DNA from: Escherichia sp. ESNIH1
GTDB taxonomy: Bacteria; Pseudomonadota; Gammaproteobacteria; Enterobacterales; Enterobacteriaceae
DNA: 35,661 nt
Direction: 5' to 3'
Assembly: GCA_002918705.1 (NCBI GenBank)
Contig: PQKR01000016.1
Location: forward strand, 1 to 35,661
Position 1 is the first letter of the stretch. Each line of letters starts with the position of its first letter. Positions 8,218 through 17,063 of the stretch are shown one piece after another. The notes beneath the pieces are model-generated. The model was not told the DNA's origin. It made no database searches and saw only the letters and a list, made by a program, of their open reading frames with translations. The translations under genes and the position numbers were made by a program.

Positions 8218-8282
8218 TTTTACGTTAGTGGATAAACGTTATCTCTGGGTTAACTTTCTCATCACCATTTAAGGAAATAAAT

Positions 8283-8864
8283 ATGGTTTCATTAAGCAAG
8301 AATCAGACGGTTTCACTCACTAAACAATCTTCGGCACTCAGCCAGCTTCAGTTTGGCCTTGGCTGGGATCCAATCAAGAAAAAGGGGCTGCTGGGCGGGT
8401 TGTTTGGCGGCAGTGGCTCTATCGATCTGGATGCCGGATGTGTCCTGATGGACAGCGCCGGAAACAAAATCGACACCGTCTGGTTCCAGCAGCTGAAATC
8501 CAAATGTACGGCTGTTGTTCACAGCGGCGACAACCTGACGGGTGAAGGCGATGGTGATGATGAAGTGATCAATGTCTATCTGAGCAAGCTGCCTGCAAAT
8601 GTCGAGTACCTGGCCTTCACCGTGAACAGCTTCCGTGGTCAGTCGTTCAACGATGTTGATAATGCATTCTGCCGTGTAGTTGACCAGGCCAACAAAGAAC
8701 TGGCCCGTTATCAGCTGACAGAGCAGGGCGCGCACACCGGCATCGTTATTGCGTCCCTGCGTCGTAATAATGGCAACTGGGATTTCACGGCTCATGGCCA
8801 CGCATGCCGCGGTCGTACGATTGCCGATATGCATGCCGATATCGTTTCGACGGTGGTCCGCTAA
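8283..8864 (+). CDS. terZ: TerZ, TerD-family tellurium resistance protein
   Basis: A 193-residue TerD-fold protein, first gene of terZABCDE. It opens with two SLxK strands (VSLSKNQTVSLTK), then DLDAGCVLMD and the acidic calcium-binding loop [13 protein letters not shown] (about 87-99). TerD-family proteins bind Ca2+ through these Asp/Glu loops and are thought to assemble with TerB and TerC at the inner face of the membrane. A glycine-rich insert (KKKGLLGGLFGGSGS) after GLGWDP separates TerZ from TerD/TerE. AAGGAAAT lies just before the ATG. Loss of terZ has been described as less critical for tellurite resistance than loss of terB, C, D or E (family knowledge). Confidence 0.96.
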   Translation: MVSLSKNQTVSLTKQSSALSQLQFGLGWDPIKKKGLLGGLFGGSGSIDLDAGCVLMDSAGNKIDTVWFQQLKSKCTAVVHSGDNLTGEGDGDDEVINVYLSKLPANVEYLAFTVNSFRGQSFNDVDNAFCRVVDQANKELARYQLTEQGAHTGIVIASLRRNNGNWDFTAHGHACRGRTIADMHADIVSTVVR

Positions 8865-10039
8865 TGAACCTGACGCCGGGGGGCAATGCCCCCGTACCAT
8901 CACAGGAGCTCCGGGTTCGGATCACCTCAGGTGGACCGGTTGACGCCTCAGCGTTTCGTCTTTATGCAGACGGAAAAGTGCAGGGTGATGCGGATATGGT
9001 CTTCTACGGCCAGCTGCGCAACGATGATGGCACTGTCAGCCTGGTGAGTGAGGGGCAGTATTCAACATTTACTGTCGCGCTTAACCGGCTGAAGACCGAT
9101 GTCCAGAAAATTGCCTTTACCGTTACCTGTGACGGTGGGCAGACCGTTGCTGGTCTTCGCAATCTGTCTATTGACGTAGAGCAGGGTGCAACCCGTCTGG
9201 TTAGCGGCGTCGTGGATTTAACGGGCCGTCAGGAAGCTGCGCTCATTCTGGGTGAATTCTATCGTCGTAATAATGACTGGAAATTCCGCTTTGTTGCTCA
9301 GGGTTTCAATGGCGGACTAAAGCCGCTGGCGGAACACTTTGGTGTTGATATCGCAGACTCACCAGCACCAGCACCAGCACCGACAACGGCGCCGTCTACC
9401 GTTACGCCACCAGCACCTGCGCCAGCTGCAAATAAAGTAAACCTGAGCAAGGTTTCCCTGACAAAAGAGAAACCAGCAATCAGCCTTGCCAAACGCGATA
9501 ACTTCGGGGAGATCCGTATCAATCTCAACTGGAATCGCGCAAGCGGTAGCTCAGGACTAAGGGGCATGTTTGGTTCCAAAGGGATTGATCTGGATCTGGG
9601 TGCCTTTGTAGAGCTGGAAGACGGTTACAAATCGGTAATACAGGCGCTGGGTAATGCCTTCGGTGATTATCATGACGAACCTTACGTTCAGCTGCAGGGC
9701 GATGATCGTACTGGCGACAATGCTTCAGGTGAATGGCTGCACATCAACGGCCGCGAATGGAAGCACGTTCGTGAGGTCCTGATCTATGCCTTCATTTACG
9801 AAGGTGCGGCCAGCTGGGATAAAACGGATGGGATCGTCACAATCCATGTTCCGGATCAGCCGCCTATTGAAACCCGGCTGACAGAGGGTGATAACCGTCG
9901 CACCTTGTGTGCGATTGCCCGTCTTGTCAACGAAAATGGCGCCATCAGGGTGGAGCGAATCAACCAGTATTTTAAAGGTCAGTCTGAAATGGACAAGGCC
10001 TTTAACTGGGGCTTTCGCTGGAGCGCCGGTTCCAAATAA
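8864..10039 (+). CDS. terA: TerA, two-domain TerD-like tellurium resistance protein
   Basis: A 391-residue protein starting in TAATG, where its ATG shares the last A of the terZ stop, so translation is coupled. Layout: TerD-like domain 1 (about 1-165, ending FNGGLKPLAEHFGVD), a Pro/Ala-rich linker (about 167-190, PAPAPAP), then SLxK strands and TerD-like domain 2 (about 200-391). Both domains have lost most of the acidic calcium loop: domain 1 reads LVSEGQYSTF where TerD has the [13 protein letters not shown] loop, and domain 2 keeps only LQGDDRTGDNASGEW. It is probably a partner or scaffold for the calcium-binding members rather than a strong binder itself. Length is close to known TerA (about 385). 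Confidence 0.95.
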   Translation: MNLTPGGNAPVPSQELRVRITSGGPVDASAFRLYADGKVQGDADMVFYGQLRNDDGTVSLVSEGQYSTFTVALNRLKTDVQKIAFTVTCDGGQTVAGLRNLSIDVEQGATRLVSGVVDLTGRQEAALILGEFYRRNNDWKFRFVAQGFNGGLKPLAEHFGVDIADSPAPAPAPTTAPSTVTPPAPAPAANKVNLSKVSLTKEKPAISLAKRDNFGEIRINLNWNRASGSSGLRGMFGSKGIDLDLGAFVELEDGYKSVIQALGNAFGDYHDEPYVQLQGDDRTGDNASGEWLHINGREWKHVREVLIYAFIYEGAASWDKTDGIVTIHVPDQPPIETRLTEGDNRRTLCAIARLVNENGAIRVERINQYFKGQSEMDKAFNWGFRWSAGSK

Positions 10040-10061
10040 CGTCACATCAAAGGATTTAACC

Positions 10062-10517
10062 ATGAGTTTTTTCGACAAAGTAAAAGGTGCGCTCAATTCA
10101 GGGCGCGACGAACTGACCCGTCAGGTCGGCCGTTTCAAAAATAAGAAGTTCATGCAGGGTACAGTCGCTGTCTGCGCCCGTATTGCTGCCGCCAGTGACG
10201 GCGTAAGCTCGGAAGAAAAACAGAAAATGATGGGTTTTCTGCGTGCTTCCGAAGAACTGAAGATTTTCGATACCAATGAAGTTATCGAGTTCTTCAACAA
10301 ACTGGTTTCAAGTTTCGATTTCGATGTCGAGATTGGTAAAGGTGAAACCATGAAGTACATCCTGGCGCTGAAAGATCAGCCTGAAGCCGCACAACTGGCA
10401 TTACGCGTGGGTATTGCTGTTGGTAAAAGCGACGGCAACTTTGACCAGGATGAGAAAGCAGCCGCACGTGAAATCGCAGTCGCGCTCGGCTTTGATCCGG
10501 CTGAATTCGGCCTCTGA
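10062..10517 (+). CDS. terB: TerB, tellurite resistance scaffold protein
   Basis: A 151-residue all-helical TerB-fold protein. Conserved acidic and polar sites are visible, including AAASDGVSSEEKQ (about 46-58) and the second repeat KSDGNFDQDEKAA (about 125-137). The two are related halves of an internal duplication that line a metal-binding cleft. TerB is known to associate with TerC at the cytoplasmic side of the inner membrane and is one of the genes needed for the resistance phenotype. The ATG at 10062 has an AAGGA ribosome site. An upstream in-frame extension was discarded because it overlaps terA entirely. Confidence 0.96.
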   Translation: MSFFDKVKGALNSGRDELTRQVGRFKNKKFMQGTVAVCARIAAASDGVSSEEKQKMMGFLRASEELKIFDTNEVIEFFNKLVSSFDFDVEIGKGETMKYILALKDQPEAAQLALRVGIAVGKSDGNFDQDEKAAAREIAVALGFDPAEFGL

Positions 10518-10540
10518 GTTACATCCTTTAAAGGTAAATT

Positions 10541-11581
10541 ATGGTTTCGACACATATTGGTTTTCCGGTTGAGACAGTCACAGTGTTTATTGCGCTGTCA
10601 CTCGGTGCCATTTTCATTGACCTGTTCATGCACCGTCATGACAAGCCAATTTCACTGAAAAGTGCCGCGCTGTGGTCCGTTTTCTGGGTCATTGTCGCGA
10701 TGGCATTTGCCGGGTTCCTGTACATCCATCACGGTGCTGAAGTCGCGAGCCTGTTCGTCACCGGCTATGCACTAGAAAAGGTGCTTTCTGTCGACAACCT
10801 GTTCGTGATGATGGCCATTTTCTCCTGGTTCTCGGTACCGGATCGTTTCCGTCACCGTGTGCTCTACTGGGGCATTATTGGCGCCATCGTCTTCAGGGGC
10901 ATTTTTGTGGCCATCGGTGCTGGCCTGCTGAGCCTGGGGCCGTATGTTGAAGTGGTATTCGCCCTCATTGTCGCCTGGACGGCTGTCATGATGCTCAGAA
11001 GTGGCGGTGATGAAGAGGAAGTCGAAGACTATTCGCAGCATCTTGCATACCGGATGGTTAAACGCTTCTTCCCGATCTGGCCAAAACTGCAGGGTCACGC
11101 TTTCCTTCTGTCTCAGAAAGAAGTGGATGCCGAGCTGGCAAAACCTGAAAACAAAGATGTGACCATCGGTCGCGGTAAGAAAGCATGGCGCTATGCCACG
11201 CCGCTGATGCTCTGTGTGGCAGTAGTGGAGCTCTCCGATGTCATGTTTGCGTTTGACTCGGTACCGGCCATCATTGCCGTCAGCCGTGAGCCACTGATTG
11301 TCTACAGTGCCATGATGTTTGCTATCCTGGGCCTTCGTACCCTGTATTTCGTACTCGAAGCCCTGAAGCAGTATCTGGTGCATCTGGAAAAAGCGGTGAT
11401 CGTGTTGCTGTTCTTCATCGCAGCCAAACTGGGGCTGAACGCAACAGACCATATCTGGCACCACGGGTATAATATTGCGGCCACCACCAGCCTGTACGTC
11501 GTGCTGGGTGTCCTGGCCGTCGGGATCATTGCAAGCGTCATGTTCCCGGGCAAACCAGAAACAGAGGGAAAGGAGAGCTAA
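10541..11581 (+). CDS. terC: TerC, integral membrane tellurite resistance protein
   Basis: A 346-residue polytopic inner-membrane protein with about eight or nine hydrophobic segments. Signatures are LEKVLSVDNLFVM (near 78-90) and VELSDVMFAFDSVPAI (near 228-243), each with membrane-embedded acidic residues typical of TerC/Alx, a family tied to metal (notably Mn2+) export. A charged cytoplasmic loop lies between (about 155-215). In ter systems TerC is thought to be the membrane anchor for TerB and the TerD-type proteins. AAAGG lies upstream of the ATG, 23 bases after terB. The C-terminus is hydrophilic (KPETEGKES). Confidence 0.96.
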   Translation: MVSTHIGFPVETVTVFIALSLGAIFIDLFMHRHDKPISLKSAALWSVFWVIVAMAFAGFLYIHHGAEVASLFVTGYALEKVLSVDNLFVMMAIFSWFSVPDRFRHRVLYWGIIGAIVFRGIFVAIGAGLLSLGPYVEVVFALIVAWTAVMMLRSGGDEEEVEDYSQHLAYRMVKRFFPIWPKLQGHAFLLSQKEVDAELAKPENKDVTIGRGKKAWRYATPLMLCVAVVELSDVMFAFDSVPAIIAVSREPLIVYSAMMFAILGLRTLYFVLEALKQYLVHLEKAVIVLLFFIAAKLGLNATDHIWHHGYNIAATTSLYVVLGVLAVGIIASVMFPGKPETEGKES

Positions 11582-11629
11582 TCTCCTGAGAATTTCACTA
11601 ATTCCATAACTAATGCATGAGGCTGAACT

Positions 11630-12208
11630 ATGAGTGTTTCTCTTTCGAAAGGCGGTAACGTATCCCTGAGCAAAGCCGCTCCAACCATGAAAAATGTTCT
11701 GGTTGGTCTGGGCTGGGATGCACGTTCTACTGACGGGCAGGACTTCGACCTGGATGCGTCCGCATTCCTGCTGAATGCGAACGGCAAAGTGCGAAACGAT
11801 GCAGATTTCATTTTCTATAACAACCTGAAGTCAGCTGACGGCTCTGTTACCCATACCGGTGATAACCGTACCGGTGAAGGCGATGGCGATGATGAATCCC
11901 TGAAAATCAAACTGGATACTATCCCGGCCGACGTGGACAAAATTGTGTTCGTGGTGACCATCCATGATGCACAGGCCCGTCGTCAGAGCTTTGGCCAGGT
12001 GTCCGGCGCGTTTATCCGCCTGGTGAACGACGATAACCAGACTGAAGTCGCTCGTTACGATCTGACTGAAGATGCCTCCACAGAAACCGCCATGCTGTTT
12101 GGCGAACTGTATCGTCACAATACCGAATGGAAGTTCCGTGCGGTCGGCCAGGGTTATGCCGGTGGTCTGTCTTCCGTGTGTGCCCAGTACGGCATTAACG
12201 CGTCCTGA
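11630..12208 (+). CDS. terD: TerD, calcium-binding tellurium resistance protein
   Basis: A 192-residue canonical TerD protein. It opens [14 protein letters not shown], followed by GLGWDAR, the first acidic element DFDLDASAF (about 42-50) and the main calcium loop [14 protein letters not shown] (about 78-91), then [17 protein letters not shown] near 145-161. These Asp/Glu loops coordinate two Ca2+ ions in the family. It is closely related to TerE, the next gene, indicating tandem duplication. A GAGG ribosome site precedes the ATG, with 48 bases after terC. TerD is one of the proteins reported as essential for the tellurite phenotype. Confidence 0.97.
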   Translation: MSVSLSKGGNVSLSKAAPTMKNVLVGLGWDARSTDGQDFDLDASAFLLNANGKVRNDADFIFYNNLKSADGSVTHTGDNRTGEGDGDDESLKIKLDTIPADVDKIVFVVTIHDAQARRQSFGQVSGAFIRLVNDDNQTEVARYDLTEDASTETAMLFGELYRHNTEWKFRAVGQGYAGGLSSVCAQYGINAS

Positions 12209-12277
12209 TAAAAGTCGCTTTTCTGTCCCCGGGCTGTTCATTCAGCCCAAACCCTAATTAATAGCAGGAGCTTAACA

Positions 12278-12853
12278 ATGGCAGTTTCTCTCGTTAAAGG
12301 CGGTAACGTATCCCTTACTAAAGAAGCACCAACCATGAACGTAGCGATGGTTGGTCTGGGATGGGATGCGCGTGTCACTGACGGCCAGCCATTCGACCTG
12401 GATGCGTCTGTGTTCGCGGTAGGTGATGACGGTAAAGTGCTTTCTGATCAGCACTTCATTTTCTTCAACAACAAAACCAGCCCTGACGGCGCCGTGGAAC
12501 ACCAGGGCGACAACCGTACTGGTGAAGGTGATGGCGATGATGAGTCGGTCAAAATTGATCTGACCAAAGTGTCAGCTGACATCAAAAAACTGGTGTTCGC
12601 CGTGACCATCTATGACGCTGAAGTCCGTAAGCAAAACTTCGGCATGGTGAGCAACAGCTTCATGCGTGTCTATAACAATGACAACGCCGCGGAGATCGCA
12701 CGCTTCGATCTGTCTGAAGACGCATCCACCGAAACCGCTATGATCTTTGGCGAACTGTACCGCCATGGCGCCGAATGGAAATTTAAAGCCGTAGGCCAGG
12801 GTTTTGCCGGTGGATTATCGGCACTGGCTTCCCAGCACGGTGTTAATATCTAA
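12278..12853 (+). CDS. terE: TerE, calcium-binding tellurium resistance protein
   Basis: A 191-residue paralog of TerD with the same sequence plan: [33 protein letters not shown], the intact calcium loop [14 protein letters not shown] and [17 protein letters not shown]. An AGGAG ribosome site lies upstream of the ATG. A 69-base gap separates it from terD, with no terminator visible between. The strong terminator at 12873-12897 follows, so terZABCDE forms one transcription unit and the downstream membrane gene and terF are probably expressed separately or by read-through. Confidence 0.97.
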   Translation: MAVSLVKGGNVSLTKEAPTMNVAMVGLGWDARVTDGQPFDLDASVFAVGDDGKVLSDQHFIFFNNKTSPDGAVEHQGDNRTGEGDGDDESVKIDLTKVSADIKKLVFAVTIYDAEVRKQNFGMVSNSFMRVYNNDNAAEIARFDLSEDASTETAMIFGELYRHGAEWKFKAVGQGFAGGLSALASQHGVNI

Positions 12854-12872
12854 TAATAATTACATACTCAAC

Positions 12873-12897
12873 CCCGGTGCTGTCACCGGGTTTTTTT
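12873..12897 (+). terminator. Intrinsic terminator after terE
   Basis: Stem CCCGGTG / CACCGGG with a four-base loop (CTGT), followed by seven T residues. It sits 19 bases beyond the terE stop and ends the terZABCDE unit. Confidence 0.9.
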
Positions 12898-12911
12898 ATA
12901 GGTGTCAGCAC

Positions 12912-13571
12912 ATGGCAAAGAAAAAAAATGAAGGCAGTGGTGAAATGTTCATACTGTTTTTCATCGTAGCTGCATGTTTACTATTTCTTCCATTTCTAAT
13001 TTTTACAGCTAATCGGTATCGTAAGCTTAAACGAAAGTACAATGCGATGCCTAACCTCCAGCGCGTTTACGATGTAAAGCTGATATTCACAAACTTTGCT
13101 GCGGTTGTTTTGTTGGTTGCTTTAATAGCTCTCTGTCTTTTCTTGTTCACATATTACATAACTGCATATATTTACCCCGAAGCTCTACCATATGTCATGC
13201 TCACATTGTTAATTGCTTTCCCGATTGCAATGTTCTGGCCATTAAAAAAGGCGGCTGAATACATCGCGATTGATTATATGGGCGTCATTTTCAATGATAA
13301 CGACGGTACAATGATTTTTCCGGCAGACAGTGGTAATCAATCTTTAAGCGACATTGTACGACTGAGATTTTTGCACCGCATCTCAGAGCAGGATATTATC
13401 TCTATCAGCAGGATCACCAGCGTAACCCGTGAAAAAGGTGTGAAGTTCTTCATTCATGGAGATTTTGGTTCACGACTATTTTATTTTTCGAGTAAGCAAA
13501 AGCGTGACGAATGCCTTTCAGCGCTGCAGGCCAGAACCCGCGTAAAGGGTGGCAGAGACTACGGTTACTAA
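12912..13571 (+). CDS. Three-helix membrane protein of unknown function between terE and terF
   Basis: A 219-residue protein I do not recognise. It starts with a lysine-rich tail (AKKKNEGSG) and has hydrophobic segments at about 12-32, 58-83 and 91-110. A soluble C-terminal part (about 111-219) is rich in beta-prone stretches such as [18 protein letters not shown], which could be a small PH-like fold (guess). The ATG at 12912 has an AGGTG site just after the terE terminator. An upstream in-frame extension overlaps terE and was discarded. Base composition is clearly more AT-rich than the flanking ter genes, suggesting a later insertion. The stop lies 16 bases before terF, so the two are probably co-transcribed. 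The membrane location suggests a link to TerC or to the TerF vWA protein, but this is inference. Confidence 0.8.
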   Translation: MAKKKNEGSGEMFILFFIVAACLLFLPFLIFTANRYRKLKRKYNAMPNLQRVYDVKLIFTNFAAVVLLVALIALCLFLFTYYITAYIYPEALPYVMLTLLIAFPIAMFWPLKKAAEYIAIDYMGVIFNDNDGTMIFPADSGNQSLSDIVRLRFLHRISEQDIISISRITSVTREKGVKFFIHGDFGSRLFYFSSKQKRDECLSALQARTRVKGGRDYGY

Positions 13572-13587
13572 ACAAGGAACAGAAGCC

Positions 13588-14853
13588 ATGCAATTACAGT
13601 CAGGTCAGAATATCTCTCTAACTTCATCCTCTATCACGCTCAACCTGCGATATCCGGTGCGCCCGGGTTTTCGCGGCGAACCCGATACCTGCGTTTTTAT
13701 GCTCAACGCACAGGGTAAGGTGAGCGGTGATAACGATTTCATCTTTTTTAATAATCTGAGTTCACCGGAGGGCGCCGTTAAACTGACTCCCGGGACACAG
13801 CAATCAAGCGTGCATATTGAACTTAACCGCGTTTCATCGGCTGTTCAGAAAATTGCCTTAACTCTGGTCATCGACGGCAGCGATACCATGACCGGCCTGC
13901 AGCAGCTGAGCCTGCAGGCACCCGGCATCGCATCCTTCGAACCGGAAACAGCAGGGCGCAGCGAGAAAGCCATTATCGTGGCGGAGGTCTATCGCCATAA
14001 CGGCAACTGGAAGCTCCGGGCCCTTGGCCAGGGATTCAATGGCGGGCTTGAGCCGCTTGCCGTCAGCTACGGTGTAGACGTGTCATCTCCAGCCCCGGCA
14101 CCGGCACCATCACCGGCTCCACAACATACAGCAGCTCCGGTAATCAGTCTGGAGAAAAAGCTGGAGAAACAAGCCCCACGTCTGGTCAGCCTTGCGAAAA
14201 AAGCGACCGTCAGCCTGACCAAACACAAGCTTAATACGCTCCAGGCGAGCGTAGCGTTCGTGCTCGATGCATCTGGCTCAATGAGCGGAGAGTTTTCAAG
14301 AGGGCATGTGCAGTCTGTACTGGATCGCATCGCTGTTCTTGCCGTTCAGTTTGATGATGATGGTGAAATGGATCTTTGGGGCTTTGCTGAAAAGCACCGG
14401 AAATACCAGAATGTCACGCTGAGTAATCTCGATAATTATGTCGAAACCATTCAGGGTAGTGGCAAACGTTCAAGGTGGGAATTATTGCCGGGCCTCGGCG
14501 GTGTGAATAATGAGCCTCCGGTCCTCGAAGAGATTGTTGATTACTACCGTGACAGCAAATTGCCTGTTTATGTCGTGTTTATCACTGATGGTGGAATCAG
14601 TAAAACAAAAGCGATAAAAGATGCTATTCGTCGATCCGCAAATTACCCAATCTTCTGGAAATTTGTGGGCCTTGGTGGTTCGAATTATGGCATCCTGAAA
14701 AACCTTGATGATTTTACTGATCGCAAAATCGATAATACGCACTTCTTTGCCATGGATAATTTCGCCAGTGTCAGCGATGAAGACCTTTATGATAATCTTC
14801 TGGAAGAATTTCGAACGTGGATTGATGAAGCTAATTTAAAGAGCATTCTGTAA
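13588..14853 (+). CDS. terF: TerF, TerD-like domain fused to a von Willebrand A domain
   Basis: A 421-residue protein. The N-terminal TerD-like domain (about 1-170) ends [16 protein letters not shown] Pro/Ala linker ([11 protein letters not shown], about 175-190) follows, then SLxK repeats ([14 protein letters not shown]), then a vWA domain (about 228-421) with an intact MIDAS metal site, [10 protein letters not shown], and the downstream FITDGG. The N-terminal domain lacks the acidic calcium loop, as in TerA domain 1. vWA domains bind a divalent metal and a partner protein. The ATG at 13588 (AAGGAA upstream) was preferred to a GTG at 13549 that overlaps the upstream gene. Slightly longer than the about 413 residues I recall for other TerF proteins. 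Confidence 0.94.
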   Translation: MQLQSGQNISLTSSSITLNLRYPVRPGFRGEPDTCVFMLNAQGKVSGDNDFIFFNNLSSPEGAVKLTPGTQQSSVHIELNRVSSAVQKIALTLVIDGSDTMTGLQQLSLQAPGIASFEPETAGRSEKAIIVAEVYRHNGNWKLRALGQGFNGGLEPLAVSYGVDVSSPAPAPAPSPAPQHTAAPVISLEKKLEKQAPRLVSLAKKATVSLTKHKLNTLQASVAFVLDASGSMSGEFSRGHVQSVLDRIAVLAVQFDDDGEMDLWGFAEKHRKYQNVTLSNLDNYVETIQGSGKRSRWELLPGLGGVNNEPPVLEEIVDYYRDSKLPVYVVFITDGGISKTKAIKDAIRRSANYPIFWKFVGLGGSNYGILKNLDDFTDRKIDNTHFFAMDNFASVSDEDLYDNLLEEFRTWIDEANLKSIL

Positions 14854-15095
14854 TTTAATAGAGCTTCCTAATTGGCAGAATTGCCATGTTCTGCCATGAT
14901 CAAATTTTTGAGCGTCTTTGATGTTTAGACGTTAGCAGGAATTAAAGGTGATAGCTTATTTCGCATTGTCGAAATCCACTTTTCTTATGAGAAATGATGC
15001 GTTAAAGGATTTTAATATTATGTACAGGCTTGATGATGTATTTGCCTGTATTAGTAATATAATACAGCACAACAAATCAGATTATACAACTTTTG
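14854..15095. other. AT-rich intergenic tail of the ter region
   Basis: No gene seen. A perfect 8-bp hairpin TGGCAGAA (14873-14880) / TTCTGCCA (14889-14896) with an eight-base loop follows the terF stop; only a short T-run (AAATTTTTG) follows, a few bases later, so it is a weak terminator candidate. The nine bases before IS1 (15087-15095) are CAACTTTTG. Confidence 0.5.
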
Positions 15096-15150
15096 GGTGA
15101 TGCTGCCAACTTACTGATTTAGTGTATGATGGTGTTTTTGAGGTGCTCCA

Positions 15151-15426
15151 GTGGCTTCTGTTTCTATCAGCTGTCCCTCCTGTTCAGCTACTGACGGGGT
15201 GGTGCGTAACGGCAAAAGCACCGCCGGACATCAGCGCTATCTCTGCTCTCACTGCCGTAAAACATGGCAACTGCAGTTCACTTACACCGCTTCTCAACCC
15301 GGTACGCACCAGAAAATCATTGATATGGCCATGAATGGCGTTGGATGCCGGGCAACCGCCCGCATTATGGGCGTTGGCCTCAACACGATTTTACGTCACT
15401 TAAAAAACTCAGGCCGCAGTCGGTAA
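15151..15426 (+). CDS. insA: InsA of IS1 copy A
   Basis: A 91-residue protein with a GTG start, the usual IS1 start. It has a zinc-binding CPSC ... CSHC cluster and a helix-turn-helix near the C-terminus ([19 protein letters not shown]). Alone it acts as a repressor of the IS1 promoter. By -1 frameshifting on the A6C run at 15402-15408 it is fused to the insB frame to give the InsAB' transposase. The sequence is intact. Confidence 0.96.
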
Positions 15427-15848
15427 CCTCGCGCATACAGCCGGGCAGTGACGTCATCGTCTGCGCGGAAATGGACGAACAGTGGGGCTATGTCGGGGCT
15501 AAATCGCGCCAGCGCTGGCTGTTTTACGCGTATGACAGGCTCCGGAAGACGGTTGTTGCGCACGTATTCGGTGAACGCACTATGGCGACGCTGGGGCGTC
15601 TTATGAGCCTGCTGTCACCCTTTGACGTGGTGATATGGATGACGGATGGCTGGCCGCTGTATGAATCCCGCCTGAAGGGAAAGCTGCACGTAATCAGCAA
15701 GCGATATACGCAGCGAATTGAGCGGCATAACCTGAATCTGAGGCAGCACCTGGCACGGCTGGGACGGAAGTCGCTGTCGTTCTCAAAATCGGTGGAGCTG
15801 CATGACAAAGTCTTCGGGCATTATCTGAACATAAAACACTATCAATAA
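15345..15848 (+). CDS. insB: InsB frame of IS1 copy A (transposase catalytic part)
   Basis: A 167-residue frame carrying the DDE-type catalytic domain of IS1 ([10 protein letters not shown] ... WMTDGWPLY ... [13 protein letters not shown]). In vivo it is expressed mainly as the InsAB' fusion. This copy reads HDKVFGHYL near the C-terminus where copy B has HDKVIGHYL, and FDVVIW where copy B has FDVAIW. Probably functional, although the Phe for Ile change has not been tested. Confidence 0.95.
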
Positions 15849-16070
15849 GTTGGAGTCATTACCCGTTTTTCCGAAAAGAGTTAACACTGTCAGGCGACGA
15901 GTTTCTTCAGGGCTGTTGGCAGCATTTATATCCGTAAGACCACCTGTTTTTTCTACTTATTAAAATGTACCTTTGAAAAAGTAGTCTTTCTGCGGTACGC
16001 TTCACGGGACCATTTCCCCTGAGTTTTCGCACAGCGCGCCGGACGTTTTCCGGCCGGACCGGAGCCTGAC

Positions 16071-17063
16071 ATGAGCCTGATGCCTGATGACGAACAGGAA
16101 CGTAATCTTCTGGCAGCAGCGATCCCGCTGGATGAGACATTTCTGCCGGCGCTGTCCGGCAATAACGTTCCGGTAAATCCGGCCCGGGCTTACCTATTGT
16201 CCCTTAATTCCCAACGTAGCCGGCAGACCATGGCTTCGTTCCTCGGGATTGTCGCCAAAATGCTTGGTGCCGGTAGCGCTGACACCTGCAACTGGGGCAG
16301 CATTCGCCGGTATCACGTTATGGTAATCACCGAGTTACTGCGCGATACTGGCCGGGGGATGGCAACTATTAACACCTATCTGTCGGCTCTTAAGGGCGTA
16401 GCGAAGGAAGCCTGGATGCTCCGCCTGATGGACGTTGAGAGCTTCCAGCACATCCGGGCGGTACCGAACCTGCGTGGCAGCCGGCTGCCAAGCGGTCGGG
16501 CCCTGCCGCCGGAGGAGATCCGCGCGTTGTTTGCCGTGTGTGAGGCCGATCGCAGCTGCCTCGGGCCGAGGGACGCGGCGATGCTGGCGGTTATCCTGGG
16601 ATGTGGCCTGCGGCGGTCCGAGGCCGTGGGCCTAGATTTACGTGACGTTGTCACGCACAATCGGGCGCTACGGGTGCTGGGGAAGGGGAACAAGGAGCGT
16701 CTGGCCTACGTCCCGGCCGGGGCCTGGCAGCGGCTGCAGATCTGGATCGATGAGGTCCGGGGCGAAACCCCGGGGCCGCTGTTCACGCGGATCCGCCGCT
16801 TCGGGGATGTGACACTGAACCGGCTCACCGACCAGGCGGTGTACCATATCCTGCAGGTGCGTCAGGGGCAGGCCGGGATCGGTAAGTGCTCGCCACATGA
16901 CCTGCGCAGGACCTTCGCAACTGCCATGCTGGATAACGGTGAGGACTTAATTACGGTTAAAGATGCGATGGGTCACGCCAGCGTTACGACCACCCAACAG
17001 TACGATCGTCGCGGAGAACAGCGTCTTCGAGATGCCCGCGATAGGCTCAATCTTGTCAAATGA
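16071..17063 (+). CDS. Tyrosine recombinase (integrase), Xer/TnpI-like
   Basis: A 330-residue site-specific recombinase. An N-terminal SAM-like core-binding domain covers about 35-125. The catalytic domain has the full set: Arg181 (GCGLRRSEAVGL), Lys205 (GKGNKER), His276-x-x-Arg279 (PHDLRR), His302 (MGHASVTTTQQYD) and nucleophile Tyr311. It should cut and rejoin DNA strands at a short inverted-arm site. It lies between IS1 copy A and a Tn3-family terminal repeat at 17410-17484, consistent with the resolvase of a Tn3-family unit that uses a tyrosine enzyme (as TnpI and TnpS do in other members). GC content is higher than the flanks, and the upstream 200 bases hold a TCCGGCCGGA palindrome near 16048-16057. 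It is otherwise an unassigned plasmid integrase. Confidence 0.9.
   Translation: MSLMPDDEQERNLLAAAIPLDETFLPALSGNNVPVNPARAYLLSLNSQRSRQTMASFLGIVAKMLGAGSADTCNWGSIRRYHVMVITELLRDTGRGMATINTYLSALKGVAKEAWMLRLMDVESFQHIRAVPNLRGSRLPSGRALPPEEIRALFAVCEADRSCLGPRDAAMLAVILGCGLRRSEAVGLDLRDVVTHNRALRVLGKGNKERLAYVPAGAWQRLQIWIDEVRGETPGPLFTRIRRFGDVTLNRLTDQAVYHILQVRQGQAGIGKCSPHDLRRTFATAMLDNGEDLITVKDAMGHASVTTTQQYDRRGEQRLRDARDRLNLVK

Larger units (their letters stand above)
7958..8282. promoter_or_regulatory. Divergent control region between the ATP-grasp operon and terZABCDE
   Basis: AT-rich DNA between two operons transcribed away from each other. It contains two copies of ATCAT-N3-ATGAT (8033-8045 and 8204-8216) and the terZ promoter. 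A leftward promoter for the ATP-grasp operon is expected: TTGAAA on the minus strand near 8072-8077 is a possible -35, but no strong -10 follows at ideal spacing. A translated leader was not seen. Confidence 0.6.
15096..15863 (+). mobile_element. IS1: IS1, copy A (complete, 768 bp)
   Basis: It begins GGTGATGCTGCCAACTTACT and ends AAGTTGGAGTCATTACC, the known IS1 termini, and is exactly 768 bp. It contains insA and insB overlapping through the A6C slippage site. The left flank (CAACTTTTG) and right flank (CGTTTTTCC) differ, so there is no 9-bp target duplication around this copy. It differs from copy B at two bases only, giving Val versus Ala and Phe versus Ile in InsB. Confidence 0.98.
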
